The notes under the pieces are model-generated. The model saw only the letters and a program-made list of their open reading frames with translations, was not told where the DNA came from and made no database searches. Positions 23,950 to 37,131 of a DNA stretch of 64,000 nucleotides are shown here, in pieces. Each line of letters opens with the position of its first letter. The first letter of the stretch is position 1. A program made the translations under genes and the position numbers. Source of the DNA: Photorhabdus caribbeanensis (GTDB lineage Bacteria > Pseudomonadota > Gammaproteobacteria > Enterobacterales > Enterobacteriaceae); the NCBI RefSeq assembly GCF_018448885.1, contig NZ_RCWB01000003.1:62001-126000 (forward strand), in the 5' to 3' direction.

Positions 23950-23989
23950 TCATAGTATGCGCCCGGAATTTTATATAAATGAGGTTTGA

Positions 23990-24283
23990 TTATTTAGGTA
24001 AAATAATTTTGCGTTCTTCCGATTGGCGGTAAAGAACCAAGGTCTTACCGATAATTTGCACATTATATGCACCGGTCTCGCGGACAATTGCATTGGCGAT
24101 CAAATTTTTGGTTTCACGATCTTCGCCTGCGATTTTGACTTTGATAAGCTCATGGTGTGACAGCGTTTGCTCAATTTCGGCCAACACACCCTCGGTCAAG
24201 CCGTTATTACCAATCATGACGACAGGTTTTAGCGGGTGAGCGAGACTTCTCAGGTGTTGTACTTGTTTTTTGTTAAGGGTCAT
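23990..24283 (-). CDS. yhbY: YhbY, CRM-domain RNA-binding protein
   Basis: 97-aa single CRM-domain protein associated with pre-50S particles. It carries the GxxG loop (IGNNGLT) and the start MTLNKKQVQHLRSLAHPLKPVV. It diverges from rlmE, as in E. coli. Confidence 0.95.
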   Translation of the reverse strand: MTLNKKQVQHLRSLAHPLKPVVMIGNNGLTEGVLAEIEQTLSHHELIKVKIAGEDRETKNLIANAIVRETGAYNVQIIGKTLVLYRQSEERKIILPK

Positions 24284-24423
24284 TGTTTTTTTGCTTAGTT
24301 AGGATTGAAAACGGGACATTCTACCGCCATCTCATCTCTATCACCATAAATAGTGTGTTGTGGTTTTGGTGTATGGAGCAATAGATATCTGGCTCTTTAT
24401 TCGTAGTATAGTTGGAAAGGACA

Positions 24424-25053
24424 ATGGCCAATAAAAAACGTTCGGCAAGCTCCAGTCGCTGGTTACAAGAACACTTTAGTGATAAATATGTTCTGCAAGC
24501 ACAGAAAAAAGGGCTTCGTTCTCGCGCTTGGTTTAAACTTGATGAAATTCAACAAAGTGACAAAATTTTTAAGCCTGGCATGACCGTTGTCGATTTAGGA
24601 GCAGCTCCTGGTGGGTGGTCTCAATACGCAGTAAGTCAAATTAATGATAATGGGCGAGTGATTGCCTGTGATCTTTTACCGATGGATCCCATTGTTGGCG
24701 TCGATTTCCTTCAAGGTGATTTTCGTGATGAACTTGTATTGAAAGCATTGCTTGAGCGAGTTGGTGATAACAAAGTCCAGGTCGTCATGTCGGATATGGC
24801 GCCCAATATGAGCGGAACACCTGCGGTCGATATTCCTCGATCCATGTATCTGGTTGAATTGGCGTTAGATATGTGTCGTGATGTGCTGGCCCCCGGGGGG
24901 AGTTTTATTGTCAAAGTGTTTCAGGGAGAAGGCTTTGATGAATACCTGAGGGAAATTCGCTCCCTATTTACGAACGTGAAAATTCGTAAGCCAGACGCTT
25001 CGCGGGCACGATCGCGTGAAGTATACATTGTAGCGACAGGGCGGAAACTATAG
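24424..25053 (+). CDS. rlmE: 23S rRNA 2'-O-methyltransferase RlmE (FtsJ/RrmJ)
   Basis: 209-aa heat-shock methyltransferase for U2552 of 23S rRNA. SAM motif [13 protein letters not shown]; the K-D-K-E catalytic set lies around [17 protein letters not shown] and [10 protein letters not shown]. The ATG at 24424 follows GGAAAGG; the upstream GTG-type start is not needed. It precedes ftsH, as in E. coli. Confidence 0.96.
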   Translation: MANKKRSASSSRWLQEHFSDKYVLQAQKKGLRSRAWFKLDEIQQSDKIFKPGMTVVDLGAAPGGWSQYAVSQINDNGRVIACDLLPMDPIVGVDFLQGDFRDELVLKALLERVGDNKVQVVMSDMAPNMSGTPAVDIPRSMYLVELALDMCRDVLAPGGSFIVKVFQGEGFDEYLREIRSLFTNVKIRKPDASRARSREVYIVATGRKL

Positions 25054-25101
25054 TACCCTGAATGCTATTTGTTAACACAGTTGTAATATGAGGTTAATCC
25101 C

Positions 25102-27063
25102 TTGAGTGACATGGCGAAAAACCTGATTCTCTGGTTAGTTATCGCAGTTGTGCTGATGTCGTTATTCCAGAGTTTTGGTCCCAGCGATTCCAATAGTCGT
25201 AGGGTGGATTATTCTACCTTCATCAATGAATTAGCCCAGGATCAGGTGCGCGAAGTTCGTATCACAGGTCGTGAAATTAATGTTAGTAGGAAAGATAACA
25301 GCAGATACACCACTTACCTACCAGTACAGGATGAAAAACTGTTAGATACGTTACTGAATAAAAACGTAAAAGTGGTTGGTGAACCCCCAGAGGAACCAAG
25401 TCTGCTAACTTCTATTTTCATTTCCTGGTTCCCGATGTTATTGCTTATTGGGGTCTGGATTTTCTTTATGCGTCAGATGCAGGGCGGCGGCGGTAAAGGG
25501 GCAATGTCTTTTGGCAAAAGCAAGGCCCGTATGCTGACAGAAGATCAGATTAAAACCACTTTTGCTGATGTTGCTGGTTGTGACGAAGCGAAAGAAGAGG
25601 TTGGTGAACTGGTGGAATATCTGCGAGAGCCAGGCCGCTTCCAGAAGTTGGGTGGAAAAATCCCGAAAGGTATTCTAATGGTCGGGCCTCCGGGTACGGG
25701 TAAGACTTTGCTGGCAAAAGCGATTGCGGGTGAAGCGAAGGTGCCATTCTTTACTATCTCCGGTTCTGACTTCGTTGAAATGTTTGTTGGTGTTGGTGCA
25801 TCCCGTGTTCGTGATATGTTCGAGCAGGCGAAGAAAGCAGCACCTTGTATCATCTTTATTGATGAGATCGATGCGGTGGGCCGTCAGCGTGGTGCTGGTT
25901 TGGGTGGCGGTCACGATGAACGTGAGCAGACTCTGAACCAGATGCTGGTTGAGATGGATGGTTTTGAAGGCAACGAAGGTATTATCGTTATTGCCGCGAC
26001 TAACCGCCCCGATGTACTTGATCCTGCGTTGCTGCGTCCTGGTCGTTTTGACCGTCAGGTTGTTGTTGGTTTGCCAGATGTACGTGGTCGTGAGCAGATT
26101 CTGAAAGTTCATATGCGCCGGGTTCCTCTGGATACTGATGTTGATGCCTCTGTCATTGCTCGCGGTACTCCGGGATTCTCTGGCGCTGATTTGGCTAACC
26201 TGGTGAACGAAGCTGCTTTGTTTGCTGCTCGTGGTAACAGACGTGTAGTTTCTATGGTTGAATTCGAAAAAGCGAAAGACAAAATCATGATGGGCGCAGA
26301 ACGTCGCTCTATGGTGATGACGGAAGAGCAAAAAGAATCAACTGCTTATCATGAAGCAGGCCATGCCATTATTGGTCGCTTGGTTCCTGAGCATGATCCT
26401 GTTCATAAAGTTACCATTATCCCGCGTGGTCGCGCTTTGGGTGTGACTTTTTTCCTACCGGAAGGAGATCAGATCAGCGCCAGTCGTCAGAAGTTGGAAA
26501 GCCAGATTTCAACCTTATATGGAGGTCGTCTGGCGGAAGAGATTATTTACGGTCCAGACAGCGTTTCTACTGGCGCATCTAACGATATCAAAGTGGCGAC
26601 ATCAATTGCCCGTAACATGGTAACGCAGTGGGGTTTCTCAGAAAAACTCGGCCCATTACTCTATGCAGAGGAAGAAGGAGAAGTGTTCCTTGGTCGTTCA
26701 GTTGCTAAAGCTAAGCACATGTCTGATGAAACTGCTCGTCTTATCGATCAGGAAGTGAAGGCAATTATCGATCATAACTATCAACGTGCTCGTCAGATTC
26801 TGATGGACAACCTTGATATTCTGCATTCGATGAAAGATGCATTGATGAAGTACGAAACTATTGATGCCCCCCAGATTGATGACTTAATGAATCGTACAAA
26901 TGTGCGCCCACCCGCTGGATGGGAAAGCGATAATGGCAGCAATAATAACAGTCGCCCAACGGGTAATACACCTCCTCCTCAGACTACAAAACCAACTGGT
27001 GATATCAATACATTGGCGCAAGGTGGTGAACAGGTAGGGCGGTCAGGAAATAAAGATCAGTAA
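25102..27063 (+). CDS. ftsH: ATP-dependent zinc metalloprotease FtsH
   Basis: Membrane-anchored AAA+ protease degrading LpxC, sigma-32 and misassembled membrane proteins. Two N-terminal membrane helices frame a periplasmic domain (about residues 5-120). Walker A GPPGTGKT, Walker [13 protein letters not shown] around [15 protein letters not shown], zinc motif HEAGH. TTG at 25102 has GAGG eight bases upstream; ATG at 25111 gives the E. coli-like MAKNLILW start. The C-terminal 40 residues are low-complexity (N, T, P, G) and diverge from E. coli. Confidence 0.97.
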   Translation: MSDMAKNLILWLVIAVVLMSLFQSFGPSDSNSRRVDYSTFINELAQDQVREVRITGREINVSRKDNSRYTTYLPVQDEKLLDTLLNKNVKVVGEPPEEPSLLTSIFISWFPMLLLIGVWIFFMRQMQGGGGKGAMSFGKSKARMLTEDQIKTTFADVAGCDEAKEEVGELVEYLREPGRFQKLGGKIPKGILMVGPPGTGKTLLAKAIAGEAKVPFFTISGSDFVEMFVGVGASRVRDMFEQAKKAAPCIIFIDEIDAVGRQRGAGLGGGHDEREQTLNQMLVEMDGFEGNEGIIVIAATNRPDVLDPALLRPGRFDRQVVVGLPDVRGREQILKVHMRRVPLDTDVDASVIARGTPGFSGADLANLVNEAALFAARGNRRVVSMVEFEKAKDKIMMGAERRSMVMTEEQKESTAYHEAGHAIIGRLVPEHDPVHKVTIIPRGRALGVTFFLPEGDQISASRQKLESQISTLYGGRLAEEIIYGPDSVSTGASNDIKVATSIARNMVTQWGFSEKLGPLLYAEEEGEVFLGRSVAKAKHMSDETARLIDQEVKAIIDHNYQRARQILMDNLDILHSMKDALMKYETIDAPQIDDLMNRTNVRPPAGWESDNGSNNNSRPTGNTPPPQTTKPTGDINTLAQGGEQVGRSGNKDQ

Positions 27064-27101
27064 TTGTTCCATTGTTTCGTAGCCTGATTGATATATTCAT
27101 G

Positions 27102-27127
27102 AAACCCCAGGTAAGCCCTGGGGTTTT
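27102..27127. terminator. ftsH-folP intergenic terminator
   Basis: AACCCCAG-GTAAGCC-CTGGGGTTTT, positioned after ftsH and 21 bases before folP. Confidence 0.8.
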
Positions 27128-27147
27128 GACATTGAAGGTAGCCCGAC

Positions 27148-27993
27148 ATGAAACTCAGAGTCAGAGATAATATTCTCAACCTTTCTCGCCCACAAATAAT
27201 GGGTATTTTGAATGTGACTCCAGATTCGTTTTCTGATGGTGGTGTTCATAATACTCTGGACATGGCCTTACGGCATGCCGAAAAGATGATTAATGAAGGG
27301 GCCGCGATCATTGATATCGGTGGAGAATCTACCCGTCCTGGAGCTGATGAAGTTAGTGAACAGGAAGAAGTGGAGCGTGTTGTTCCGATTGTTGAAGCTC
27401 TAGCTCAACGGTTTAATATTTGGATTTCCGTTGATACCTCGAAAGCATTGGTGATGAGTGAGTCAGCAAAAGCTGGTGCTCATTTGATTAATGATATTCG
27501 TGCATTGCAAGAGCCTGGTGCTTTGGAAAGCGCGGCTAAATCTGGTTTACCCGTTTGCTTGATGCATATGAAGGGCCAACCACGGACGATGCAGGATGCG
27601 CCACATTATGAAAATTTGTTAAGTGAAGTGAAACAATTTTTTACTGAGCAAATTGAACGTTGTGTGATGGCAGGAATAGCAAAAGATAAACTTGTTCTTG
27701 ACCCCGGTTTCGGTTTTGGCAAGAACTTGACACATAATTATCAGTTACTGGCACACTTAAACCAATTTCATCAATTTGGTTTACCTGTGCTGGCAGGAAT
27801 GTCACGTAAGTCTATGATAGGTCAGTTACTTCATGTACCGCCACAAGAAAGGATTATCGGTAGTGTAGCTTGTGCTGTTGTCGCTGCTATGCAAGGCGCG
27901 CAAATTATCCGGGTGCATGATGTCAAAGAAACCGTGCAGGCAATGCAAATTGTCGAAGCAACACTTTCAGCAAAGGAAGAAAAGAAATTATGA
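27148..27993 (+). CDS. folP: Dihydropteroate synthase
   Basis: Joins p-aminobenzoate to hydroxymethyl-dihydropterin diphosphate in folate synthesis; target of sulfonamides. TIM-barrel motifs: [25 protein letters not shown], and GMSRKSMIG. 281 aa, close to E. coli. Its stop overlaps the glmM start (ATGA). Confidence 0.97.
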   Translation: MKLRVRDNILNLSRPQIMGILNVTPDSFSDGGVHNTLDMALRHAEKMINEGAAIIDIGGESTRPGADEVSEQEEVERVVPIVEALAQRFNIWISVDTSKALVMSESAKAGAHLINDIRALQEPGALESAAKSGLPVCLMHMKGQPRTMQDAPHYENLLSEVKQFFTEQIERCVMAGIAKDKLVLDPGFGFGKNLTHNYQLLAHLNQFHQFGLPVLAGMSRKSMIGQLLHVPPQERIIGSVACAVVAAMQGAQIIRVHDVKETVQAMQIVEATLSAKEEKKL

Positions 27994-29327
27994 GTAACCG
28001 CAAATACTTTGGTACTGATGGTATCCGTGGCAAAGTGGGCAATAGCCCAATTACGCCAGATTTTGTGTTAAAGCTTGGTTGGGCTGCGGGTAAGGTATTG
28101 GCTCGTCATGGTTCTCGTAAGATTATTATCGGTAAAGATACCCGTATTTCTGGCTATATGCTGGAATCTTCTTTAGAAGCAGGTTTAGCTGCGGCTGGCT
28201 TGTCGGCTTCGTTCACTGGTCCTATGCCAACACCTGCTGTAGCTTATTTGACTCGTACCTTCCGTGCTGAAGCTGGAATTGTTATCTCTGCTTCTCATAA
28301 TCCTTATTATGATAATGGTATTAAATTCTTCTCTATTGACGGTACGAAACTGCCAGATGATGTGGAAGAGGCAATTGAAGCTGAAATGGAAAAGCCACTG
28401 ACTTGTGTGGAATCCGCAGAGTTGGGACGTGCAAATCGTATTGTTGATGCTGCTGGTCGTTATATTGAATTCTGCAAAGGTACATTTCCAAGTGAGCAAA
28501 GTCTTAATGGATTGAAAATTGTACTTGATTGCGCTAACGGTGCGACTTACCACATTGCCCCAAATGTACTCAGAGAATTAGGAGCTGATGTTGTGACGAT
28601 TGGCTGTGAGCCGAACGGTATCAATATTAATGAAAAATGTGGTGCTACCGATGTGCGTTTATTGCAACAACGCGTTGTAGAAGAAAAGGCAGATGTTGGC
28701 CTGGCATTCGATGGCGATGGTGATCGCGTTATTATGGTTGATCATTTAGGACAGAAAGTTGATGGCGACCAAATCCTTTATATTATTGCCCGTGAAGCAT
28801 TGAGACAAGGACAACTGCGTGGTGGAGTTGTTGGTACGCTGATGAGTAATATGGGATTGGAGCTGGCATTGAAGCAGCTTGGTATCCCGTTCTTGCGTGC
28901 TAAAGTGGGCGACCGTTATGTGCTGGAAAAATTGCAGGAAGAAGGCTGGCGTTTAGGCGCCGAAAATTCTGGTCATGTTATCTTACTGGATAAAACAACT
29001 ACGGGTGACGGCATTGTTGCTGGTCTTCAGGTTCTGAGCGCTATGGTACGTAACCATATGAGTTTGCACGATCTGTGTAGTGGTATGAAACTTTTGCCAC
29101 AGGTGCTGGTAAATGTTCGTTTCTCCGGTTCACACGATCCACTTAAGTCGGAAAATGTAATTAACATTACTAAATCTGTTGAAGCTGAATTGAATGGTCG
29201 TGGACGGGTATTGTTACGTAAATCTGGTACTGAGCCATTGATTCGTGTCATGGTGGAGGGTGAAGATGATGTACAAGTCACGGCCTTGGCTCATCGTATT
29301 GCTGATGCAGTGAAACTCGCTGGTTAA
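27990..29327 (+). CDS. glmM: Phosphoglucosamine mutase GlmM
   Basis: Converts glucosamine-6-P to glucosamine-1-P for peptidoglycan and LPS. The active serine loop is [15 protein letters not shown] (Ser near 102), the metal loop DGDGDR, and the sugar-binding loop GEDD/ENSGH. 445 aa as usual. Translationally coupled to folP. Confidence 0.97.
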   Translation: MSNRKYFGTDGIRGKVGNSPITPDFVLKLGWAAGKVLARHGSRKIIIGKDTRISGYMLESSLEAGLAAAGLSASFTGPMPTPAVAYLTRTFRAEAGIVISASHNPYYDNGIKFFSIDGTKLPDDVEEAIEAEMEKPLTCVESAELGRANRIVDAAGRYIEFCKGTFPSEQSLNGLKIVLDCANGATYHIAPNVLRELGADVVTIGCEPNGININEKCGATDVRLLQQRVVEEKADVGLAFDGDGDRVIMVDHLGQKVDGDQILYIIAREALRQGQLRGGVVGTLMSNMGLELALKQLGIPFLRAKVGDRYVLEKLQEEGWRLGAENSGHVILLDKTTTGDGIVAGLQVLSAMVRNHMSLHDLCSGMKLLPQVLVNVRFSGSHDPLKSENVINITKSVEAELNGRGRVLLRKSGTEPLIRVMVEGEDDVQVTALAHRIADAVKLAG

Positions 29328-29406
29328 TTTGTTGTTTTTTTCCTCAAGTGATTCTGATTATTGAAATTAACCTTGCGTATCAGATGTGGTTTGGTTAGTA
29401 TTCAGA

Positions 29407-29441
29407 CCCACTCAGTCAGGCGATTAGCCTGTTTGAGTGGG
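29407..29441 (+). promoter_or_regulatory. Strong hairpin upstream of secG
   Basis: CCCACTCA...TGAGTGGG encloses CAGGC...GCCTG, a two-tier stem without a following T-run. A second small hairpin (ACCACA/TGTGGT) follows at about 29458-29474. Role unknown; it may shape glmM-secG mRNA processing. Confidence 0.45.
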
Positions 29442-29503
29442 TGATGCGGTATAAGGTAACCACATAGATTGTGGTAAACCCCACGAGGACATAGGTACGA
29501 CAT

Positions 29504-29842
29504 ATGTATGAAGCTCTTTTAGTTGTTTTCTTGCTGGTTGCTATCGGGCTAGTTGCCTTGGTTATGCTACAGCAAGGTAAAGGTGCTGATATGGGTGCTT
29601 CCTTTGGTGCGGGTGCCTCTGCAACGTTATTTGGTTCATCGGGTTCTGGTAACTTTATGACCCGTATGACTGCGATTTTCGCTACTCTGTTTTTCGTTAT
29701 TAGTTTGGTGCTTGGTAATCTGACCAGTAATCAGACCGGTACGAGCAGCAAATGGGAAAATATTGGCGAGCCTGCTAAAGTCGAGAAATCAACAGAGATT
29801 CCGGCGGCGCCAGCAGCACCAAATAGTGATATCCCGCAGTAA
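29504..29842 (+). CDS. secG: Protein-export membrane protein SecG
   Basis: 112-aa subunit of the SecYEG translocon with two transmembrane helices (about 2-22 and 54-74) joined by a glycine-rich loop (GADMGASFGAGASATLFG). The C-terminal tail is A/P-rich. It precedes leuU, as in E. coli. Confidence 0.96.
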   Translation: MYEALLVVFLLVAIGLVALVMLQQGKGADMGASFGAGASATLFGSSGSGNFMTRMTAIFATLFFVISLVLGNLTSNQTGTSSKWENIGEPAKVEKSTEIPAAPAAPNSDIPQ

Positions 29843-29898
29843 TCATCACAAGAAAGAATTGAGATGAGGTTGTTTAATCAGCGATAGCCTCATGTAGT

Positions 29899-29987
29899 GC
29901 CGAGGTGGTGAAATTGGTAGACACGCTACCTTGAGGTGGTAGTGCCCACACTAGGGCTTACGGGTTCAAGTCCCGTCCTCGGTACCA
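29899..29987 (+). tRNA. leuU: tRNA-Leu (GAG)
   Basis: 89 nt including encoded CCA. The acceptor stem is GCCGAGG/CCTCGGT, the anticodon arm CTACC-TTGAGGT-GGTAG with anticodon GAG, a long class II variable arm, and GGTTCAAGT in the T arm. Position after secG matches E. coli leuU; argG, which separates leuU and metY in E. coli, is missing here. Confidence 0.97.
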
Positions 29988-30045
29988 TTATTCGGATAGC
30001 TTGCGTTTTCGCAGTTATCGGCGTAATATTTGCCACGTTTTCGAA

Positions 30046-30122
<77 letters not shown>

Positions 30123-30248
30123 CTTCTTAAATTAAGATGCACCTTTTTGAACGAAATAATTCAGCAATATTTGAAATATTGATTCTGATTTAAAGGGGCA
30201 TGAAGTGAGTGGTTGAAGCCACTGGCAGCAAATAGGGTCCAGTTGCAT

Positions 30249-30275
30249 AAAGCCCCGAATTTCGGGGTTTTTTGT
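30249..30275 (+). terminator. Terminator/attenuator between metY and rimP
   Basis: AAGCCCCGAA pairs with TTCGGGGTTT followed by TTTG. It lies inside the metY-rimP-nusA transcription unit and is probably a partial terminator, relevant because NusA controls its own operon. Confidence 0.8.
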
Positions 30276-30327
30276 TATTTGACAACAGAACTACTGGGCT
30301 AATTAGCCCTTTTTTTATGTCTTGGGG

Positions 30328-30786
30328 GTGGGCTTGTCCACATTAGAGCAAAAATTAACAGCGATGATTTCAGCACCAGTTGAAGCTTTAGGCTTTGAGT
30401 TAGTCGGCTTGGAGTTTATTCGTGCACGTGTTTCTACACTGCGGATTTATATTGATAGTGAGAATGGTATCACTGTTGATGATTGTGCTGATGTTAGCCA
30501 CCAGGTCAGTGCGGTGTTGGATGTCGAAGATCCTATTTCAGTGCTTTATAACCTGGAAATTTCTTCACCTGGCTTAGAGCGTCCATTGTTCACGGTTGAA
30601 CATTACCAGCGTTTTATTGGTGAGGAAGTCAGTCTGGTTTTACGTATAGCAATGCAAAACCGTCGTAAATGGCTGGGCACTATCAAAACTGTCGACGGCG
30701 AAATGATCACGGTTACGGTGGATGGAAAAGATGAAGTGTTCGCACTGAGCAACATCCAGAAAGCGAACCTGGTACCCCACTTTTAA
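30328..30786 (+). CDS. rimP: Ribosome maturation factor RimP
   Basis: 152-aa factor for 30S assembly. It holds the motif [18 protein letters not shown] and the C-terminal Sm-like domain. The GTG at 30328 gives MGLSTLEQ-like [10 protein letters not shown], as in E. coli; a TTG at 30322 is less likely. 21 bp before nusA. Confidence 0.95.
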   Translation: MGLSTLEQKLTAMISAPVEALGFELVGLEFIRARVSTLRIYIDSENGITVDDCADVSHQVSAVLDVEDPISVLYNLEISSPGLERPLFTVEHYQRFIGEEVSLVLRIAMQNRRKWLGTIKTVDGEMITVTVDGKDEVFALSNIQKANLVPHF

Positions 30787-32316
<1,530 letters not shown>

Positions 32317-32340
32317 TAAACCGTAGCAGGAAGGAACAGC

Positions 32341-35070
32341 ATGACAGATGTAACCGTAAAATCACTGGCAGAAGAGATCCAGACTTCGGTTGATCGCTTA
32401 GTACAGCAATTTGCTGATGCAGGGATTAAAAAAACCGAAACTGATTTTGTCTCCCAGAAAGAAAAAGAAGCTTTACTGGCACATTTGAACCGCGAACAAG
32501 GCGGTTCGGCTGGTAAACCCGATAAATTAACATTGCAGCGTAAGACACGTAGTACGTTGAATGTTTCAGGCACCGATGGTAAAAGCAAACCGGTAGCCGT
32601 TGAGGTCCGCAAAAAGCGTACATATGTGAACCGCGATGCAATTGAACAGGCTAAAGCGGAAGAACAGGCGAAGCGTGAAGCGGAAGAGCAAGCACGGCGC
32701 GAAGCAGAAGAAAAAGCGCAACGCGAAGCCGAAGCAGCAGCGAAGAAACTCGCTGAAGAGCAGGCTAAACGTGAGGCAGAAGAAAAAGCCAAACGTGAAG
32801 CAGCTGAAAAAGCTAAGCGCCAGGCAGCGGAAAATGAAAAAGTGACCAATCAACATACCGAACATAAACAAAAACCAGCCCAGACTGACAAAACAGCTCA
32901 AAGTGAAAAAGCACGTCGTGAAGCAGAAGCTGCTGATCTTAAGCGCAAAGCAGAAGAAGAGATGCGTCGTAAGGTAGAGGAAGAAGCTAGACGCGTTGCT
33001 GAGGAAGCTCGCCGTATGGCTGAAGAGAATCAGGATAAGTGGTCAAGTGATTCAGATTCTATTGATAACGACGATTATCATGTCACTACTTCCCGTCATG
33101 CCCGTGCGGCAGAAGACGAAAACGATGCTAAAGTTGAAGGCGATCGTCGTGCTCGTGGTCGTAGCGGTAAGGCTACTCGCCAGAAGAAAAATAATAAGCA
33201 TTCTGAATCTAAAGCAGATCGTGAAGAAGCACGCGCAGTTGGTCGTACAAAAGGCAAGCAACGTAAAACCAGCACATTGCAACAAAGTTTTAATAAGCCT
33301 GTAGCGGCTGTTAACCGTGATGTTGTTATCGGTGAAACCATTACTGTTGCTGAGTTGGCTAATAAAATGGCTGTCAAAGGTTCTCAGGTCATCAAAGCCA
33401 TGATGAAAATGGGTGCAATGGCAACCATCAACCAAGTGATCGATCAGGAAACAGCACAGCTAGTTGCTGAAGAGATGGGTCATAAGGTTATTTTGCGTCG
33501 TGAGAATGAGTTGGAAGAAGCGCTGATGAGCGACCGCGATACAGGTGAAGCTGTTGCTGAACCTCGCGCACCAGTTGTGACGATCATGGGCCACGTTGAC
33601 CACGGTAAAACTTCTTTGCTGGATTACATTCGTTCTACGAAAGTGGCTTCTGGGGAAGCGGGAGGTATTACCCAGCATATCGGTGCTTACCATGTTGAAA
33701 CTGAAAGTGGCATGATTACTTTCTTGGATACTCCAGGGCATGCTGCATTTACTTCAATGCGTGCACGCGGTGCAAAAGCTACCGACATCGTGGTTTTGGT
33801 TGTTGCTGCCGATGATGGTGTGATGCCTCAGACTATCGAAGCTATTCAGCATGCAAAAGCAGCGAATGTGCCTGTGGTTGTTGCGGTTAACAAGATTGAC
33901 AAACCGGAAGCTGATCCAGATCGCGTGAAGAATGAGCTTTCTCAGCACGGAGTTCAGCCTGAAGAGTGGGGCGGTGAAACCCAGTTTATCAATGTATCTG
34001 CTAAAGCTGGTATTGGTATTGATGAATTGCTGGACGCAATCTTACTTCAAGCTGAAGTTCTTGAACTAGAAGCAGTCCATTCTGGCATGGCAAGCGGCGT
34101 TGTTATCGAATCATTCTTGGACAAAGGCCGTGGTCCGGTTGCGACAGTACTGGTTCAAGAAGGTACTTTGAACAAAGGTGATATTGTACTTTGTGGCTTT
34201 GAATATGGACGAGTTCGTGCAATGCGTGACGAACTTGGTCGTGAAGTGTTCTCCGCAGGCCCATCTATTCCAGTGGAAATCCTTGGTCTGTCCAACGTAC
34301 CTGCGGCTGGTGATGAAGCGACTGTTGTACGTGATGAGAAGAAAGCTCGTGAGGTTGCTCTGTATCGTCAGGGTAAATTCCGTGAGGTCAAACTGGCTCG
34401 CCAGCAGAAATCTAAACTGGAAAACATGTTTGCTAACATGGAAGAGGGTGAAGTTTCTGAATTGAACATTGTTCTGAAATCTGACGTTCAGGGATCATGT
34501 GAAGCGATCCGCGAAGCATTGGAACAATTGTCTACCAATGAAGTGAAAGTAAAAATCATTGGCTCTGGCGTAGGTGGTATTACTGAGACTGACGCAACAC
34601 TGGCTGCTGCTTCTAATGCAATTATTCTAGGCTTCAATGTTCGTGCTGATGCTTCCGCACGCCGAGTTGTTGAAAATGAAAACTTGGATCTGCGTTATTA
34701 CTCTGTTATTTATAGCCTGATTGATGAGGTTAAGCAGGCAATGAGTGGTATGCTGGCGCCTGAATATAAACAGCAGATCATGGGGCTAGCAGAAGTTCGT
34801 GATGTGTTTAAGTCACCGAAATTCGGTGCGATTGCCGGTTGTATGGTGACTGAAGGTACTATTAAGCGTAATAATCCAATTCGTGTATTACGTGATAACG
34901 TAGTGATTTACGAAGGTGAATTGGAATCCCTTCGCCGCTTTAAAGATGACGTTAACGAAGTCCGTAATGGTATGGAATGTGGTATCGGTGTTAAGAACTA
35001 CAACGATGTTCGTGTTGGTGACATGATCGAAGTATTTGAAGTTATTGAAGTTAAACGATCTATCGCCTAA
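32341..35070 (+). CDS. infB: Translation initiation factor IF-2
   Basis: 909-aa GTPase that places fMet-tRNA on the 30S subunit. IF2N domain at the start, a long charged linker rich in A, E, K, R (about residues 95-330), the G domain with [17 protein letters not shown] and NKIDK, then domains II, III and the fMet-tRNA-binding C-terminal domain. E. coli makes shorter internal-start forms; I could not assign the equivalent start codons here. Confidence 0.97.
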   Translation: MTDVTVKSLAEEIQTSVDRLVQQFADAGIKKTETDFVSQKEKEALLAHLNREQGGSAGKPDKLTLQRKTRSTLNVSGTDGKSKPVAVEVRKKRTYVNRDAIEQAKAEEQAKREAEEQARREAEEKAQREAEAAAKKLAEEQAKREAEEKAKREAAEKAKRQAAENEKVTNQHTEHKQKPAQTDKTAQSEKARREAEAADLKRKAEEEMRRKVEEEARRVAEEARRMAEENQDKWSSDSDSIDNDDYHVTTSRHARAAEDENDAKVEGDRRARGRSGKATRQKKNNKHSESKADREEARAVGRTKGKQRKTSTLQQSFNKPVAAVNRDVVIGETITVAELANKMAVKGSQVIKAMMKMGAMATINQVIDQETAQLVAEEMGHKVILRRENELEEALMSDRDTGEAVAEPRAPVVTIMGHVDHGKTSLLDYIRSTKVASGEAGGITQHIGAYHVETESGMITFLDTPGHAAFTSMRARGAKATDIVVLVVAADDGVMPQTIEAIQHAKAANVPVVVAVNKIDKPEADPDRVKNELSQHGVQPEEWGGETQFINVSAKAGIGIDELLDAILLQAEVLELEAVHSGMASGVVIESFLDKGRGPVATVLVQEGTLNKGDIVLCGFEYGRVRAMRDELGREVFSAGPSIPVEILGLSNVPAAGDEATVVRDEKKAREVALYRQGKFREVKLARQQKSKLENMFANMEEGEVSELNIVLKSDVQGSCEAIREALEQLSTNEVKVKIIGSGVGGITETDATLAAASNAIILGFNVRADASARRVVENENLDLRYYSVIYSLIDEVKQAMSGMLAPEYKQQIMGLAEVRDVFKSPKFGAIAGCMVTEGTIKRNNPIRVLRDNVVIYEGELESLRRFKDDVNEVRNGMECGIGVKNYNDVRVGDMIEVFEVIEVKRSIA

Positions 35071-35095
35071 TTCCTACCACTGGTTAATTTCATTA

Positions 35096-35117
35096 TTGGG
35101 GGGCTTTTGCCCCCCAA
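35096..35117 (+). other. GC hairpin between infB and rbfA
   Basis: TTGGGGGGC-TTTT-GCCCCCCAA, very stable but without a T-run, so it is more likely an mRNA stability or processing signal than a terminator. Confidence 0.55.
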
Positions 35118-35135
35118 ATGTCAGGAGATATAACA

Positions 35136-35546
35136 ATGGCAAGAGAATTCAGTCGTACTCAGCGCGTTGCACAGGAAATGCAAAAAGAGATTGCCATCAT
35201 TTTACAACGAGAAGTGAAAGATCCCCGAATCGGTATGGCGACTGTTTCTGGCGTTGAAGTTTCCCGTGATTTGGCTTATGCCAAAGTATTTGTCACCTTT
35301 CTGAATGTGTTGACTGAAGAGCATGATTCTGAAGTGGTAAAGAATGGTATTAAGGCATTGAATGAAGCTTCTGGTTTTATTCGTTCTCTGCTGGGTAAAG
35401 CAATGCGTTTGCGTGTCGTACCAGAATTGACTTTCTCCTACGATAATTCCCTGGTAGAGGGGATGAGGATGTCTAATCTGGTTACTAATGTTGTGAAGAA
35501 TGACGAACAGCGCCGTGCTTCTGCGGATCACAAAGAGGAGAAGTAA
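35136..35546 (+). CDS. rbfA: 30S ribosome-binding factor RbfA
   Basis: 136-aa cold-shock KH-fold factor for late 30S assembly. It starts [16 protein letters not shown], with [16 protein letters not shown] typical. The ATG at 35136 (SD AGGAGATA) is chosen over an upstream in-frame start. It abuts truB. Confidence 0.96.
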   Translation: MAREFSRTQRVAQEMQKEIAIILQREVKDPRIGMATVSGVEVSRDLAYAKVFVTFLNVLTEEHDSEVVKNGIKALNEASGFIRSLLGKAMRLRVVPELTFSYDNSLVEGMRMSNLVTNVVKNDEQRRASADHKEEK

Positions 35547-36493
35547 TGGGGCGTCGTCGTCGCGGTCGTGATATACATGGTGTGTTGTTACTGGATAAAC
35601 CGCAGGATATTTCTTCTAATGATGCGTTACAAAAAGTAAAACGTATTTTCAACGCCAGCAAAGCGGGTCACACTGGCGCGTTGGATCCACTGGCAACGGG
35701 TATGCTACCGGTTTGCCTTGGTGAAGCCACGAAGTTTTCCCAGTTCTTACTTGATTCTGACAAGCGTTATCGAGTGATAGCTCGTCTTGGTCAGAGAACT
35801 GATACATCTGATTCACACGGGCAAATCATCAGTGAAAGGGCAATCCTGCTAAATCAGGCTCAACTTGATGCAGCTTTGGATAAATTCCGTGGGGATACCA
35901 TGCAAATTCCTTCCATGTATTCTGCACTGAAACATCAGGGAAAACCATTGTATGAGTATGCTCGTCAGGGTATTGAAGTAGAACGCGAAGCACGGCCGAT
36001 TACAGTTTATGAATTACAGTTTATCCGTTGGGAAGATGATGAGCTGGAATTGGAAATACACTGTTCGAAAGGGACTTATATTCGCACTATTATTGATGAC
36101 TTAGGTGAATTATTAGGCTGTGGTGCTCATGTTATTTATTTAAGACGTTTACAGGTAGCGAATTATCCAAATGATCGTATGGTAACACTTGAGCAATTAT
36201 ATGAATTGCAAAAGCAGGCTAAAGATCAGGAAATACCTGTGGGCGAATTAATTGATTCATTATTATTACCAATGGATAGTGCAATTGCTCATTTCCCAGA
36301 GGTTAATTTGATTCCAGTAGTTGCGGCTTATTTTAAGCAAGGTCAGGCGGTACGCAGTGCCAAATCTCCGACTTTGGTTGAAAGTCTGGTACGTGTAACT
36401 GAAGGTGACGAACGGAAATTCATTGGCATTGCTGTTATCAATGACGATGGGCTTGTTGCTCCCCGCCGTTTAGTTGTTGAAAGCCGGGACTAG
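35546..36493 (+). CDS. truB: tRNA pseudouridine-55 synthase TruB
   Basis: 315-aa enzyme forming psi55 in the tRNA T loop. The catalytic Asp47 is in [11 protein letters not shown], with a C-terminal PUA domain. It overlaps the rbfA stop by one base (TAATG). Confidence 0.97.
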   Translation: MGRRRRGRDIHGVLLLDKPQDISSNDALQKVKRIFNASKAGHTGALDPLATGMLPVCLGEATKFSQFLLDSDKRYRVIARLGQRTDTSDSHGQIISERAILLNQAQLDAALDKFRGDTMQIPSMYSALKHQGKPLYEYARQGIEVEREARPITVYELQFIRWEDDELELEIHCSKGTYIRTIIDDLGELLGCGAHVIYLRRLQVANYPNDRMVTLEQLYELQKQAKDQEIPVGELIDSLLLPMDSAIAHFPEVNLIPVVAAYFKQGQAVRSAKSPTLVESLVRVTEGDERKFIGIAVINDDGLVAPRRLVVESRD

Positions 36494-36509
36494 GGTGTTT
36501 GGGGCTATC

Positions 36510-36538
36510 TTGCGCTTAACTTATTTGCAGCGTAGAAT
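36510..36538 (+). promoter_or_regulatory. rpsO promoter
   Basis: TTGCGC, 17 bp, TAGAAT, with a G-rich discriminator, in the truB-rpsO gap. This matches the separate rpsO promoter known in E. coli. Confidence 0.75.
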
Positions 36539-36615
36539 GGCGCAGTTATATGTTGGGTAGCTGAATTAGAGATCGGCACCTGTAATTTTAGTTTATATGT
36601 TTTTGGAGTTGTAAT

Positions 36616-36885
36616 ATGTCTCTAAGTACTGAAGCAAAAGCGCAAATTATTGCTGAATTTGGTCGTGATGCGAATGACAGTGGTTCTAGTGAAGTACAGA
36701 TTGCTTTGTTAACTGCACAGATTAACCATCTGCAAGGCCACTTTTCAGAGCATAAAAAAGATCACCACAGCCGTCGTGGTCTGCTGCGCATGGTTTCTCA
36801 GCGTCGTAAACTTTTGGACTATCTGAAGCGTAAAAATGTAACAAGTTACACTGCGCTGATTGGGCGTCTTGGCCTGCGTCGCTAA
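36616..36885 (+). CDS. rpsO: 30S ribosomal protein S15
   Basis: 89-aa primary 16S-binding protein; also represses its own mRNA by a leader pseudoknot in E. coli. The signature [16 protein letters not shown] is present. The 78-base leader after the promoter is the place such a control would act. Confidence 0.98.
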   Translation: MSLSTEAKAQIIAEFGRDANDSGSSEVQIALLTAQINHLQGHFSEHKKDHHSRRGLLRMVSQRRKLLDYLKRKNVTSYTALIGRLGLRR

Positions 36886-36903
36886 TCAAGCAAGTTTCAG
36901 TGG

Positions 36904-36930
36904 AAAGGGGCCATATATGGCCCCTTTTCT
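36904..36930 (+). terminator. rpsO terminator
   Basis: AAAGGGGCCA-TATA-TGGCCCCTTTTCTT, a strong hairpin after rpsO. Confidence 0.88.
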
Positions 36931-37004
36931 TCTGAGAAGCCATCATAGGTAACAGCACGAAAAATGTTGGTGATGGTTTTTATTAAGGCTCTTCAGTTAC
37001 AGAG

Positions 37005-37059
37005 GTTCGCGCGGCTAATGAGAGTGCTTAAAGGAGTAAGACCTGTCGTTAGTCGCGAG
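37005..37059 (+). promoter_or_regulatory. pnp leader stem, probable RNase III site
   Basis: The arm around TTCGCGCGGCTAATGA (37006-37021) pairs imperfectly with TCGTTAGTCGCGAG (37045-37058) about 75 bases before the pnp start. In E. coli an equivalent leader stem is cut by RNase III, after which PNPase represses its own translation. Confidence 0.65.
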
Positions 37060-37131
37060 GATGTGGCATGAAGAGATTATTCATTGTTGTCTGCTGAATA
37101 TAAAAGACAATGTTAACGAAAGGATATTATT

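Noticed and set aside
25675-26331. 218-codon minus-strand ORF inside ftsH
   Set aside because: Antisense shadow of a highly conserved gene, with no recognisable domain and no SD.
35096-35117. GC-rich hairpin before rbfA as a terminator
   Set aside because: No T-run follows and it lies inside a conserved co-transcribed operon.
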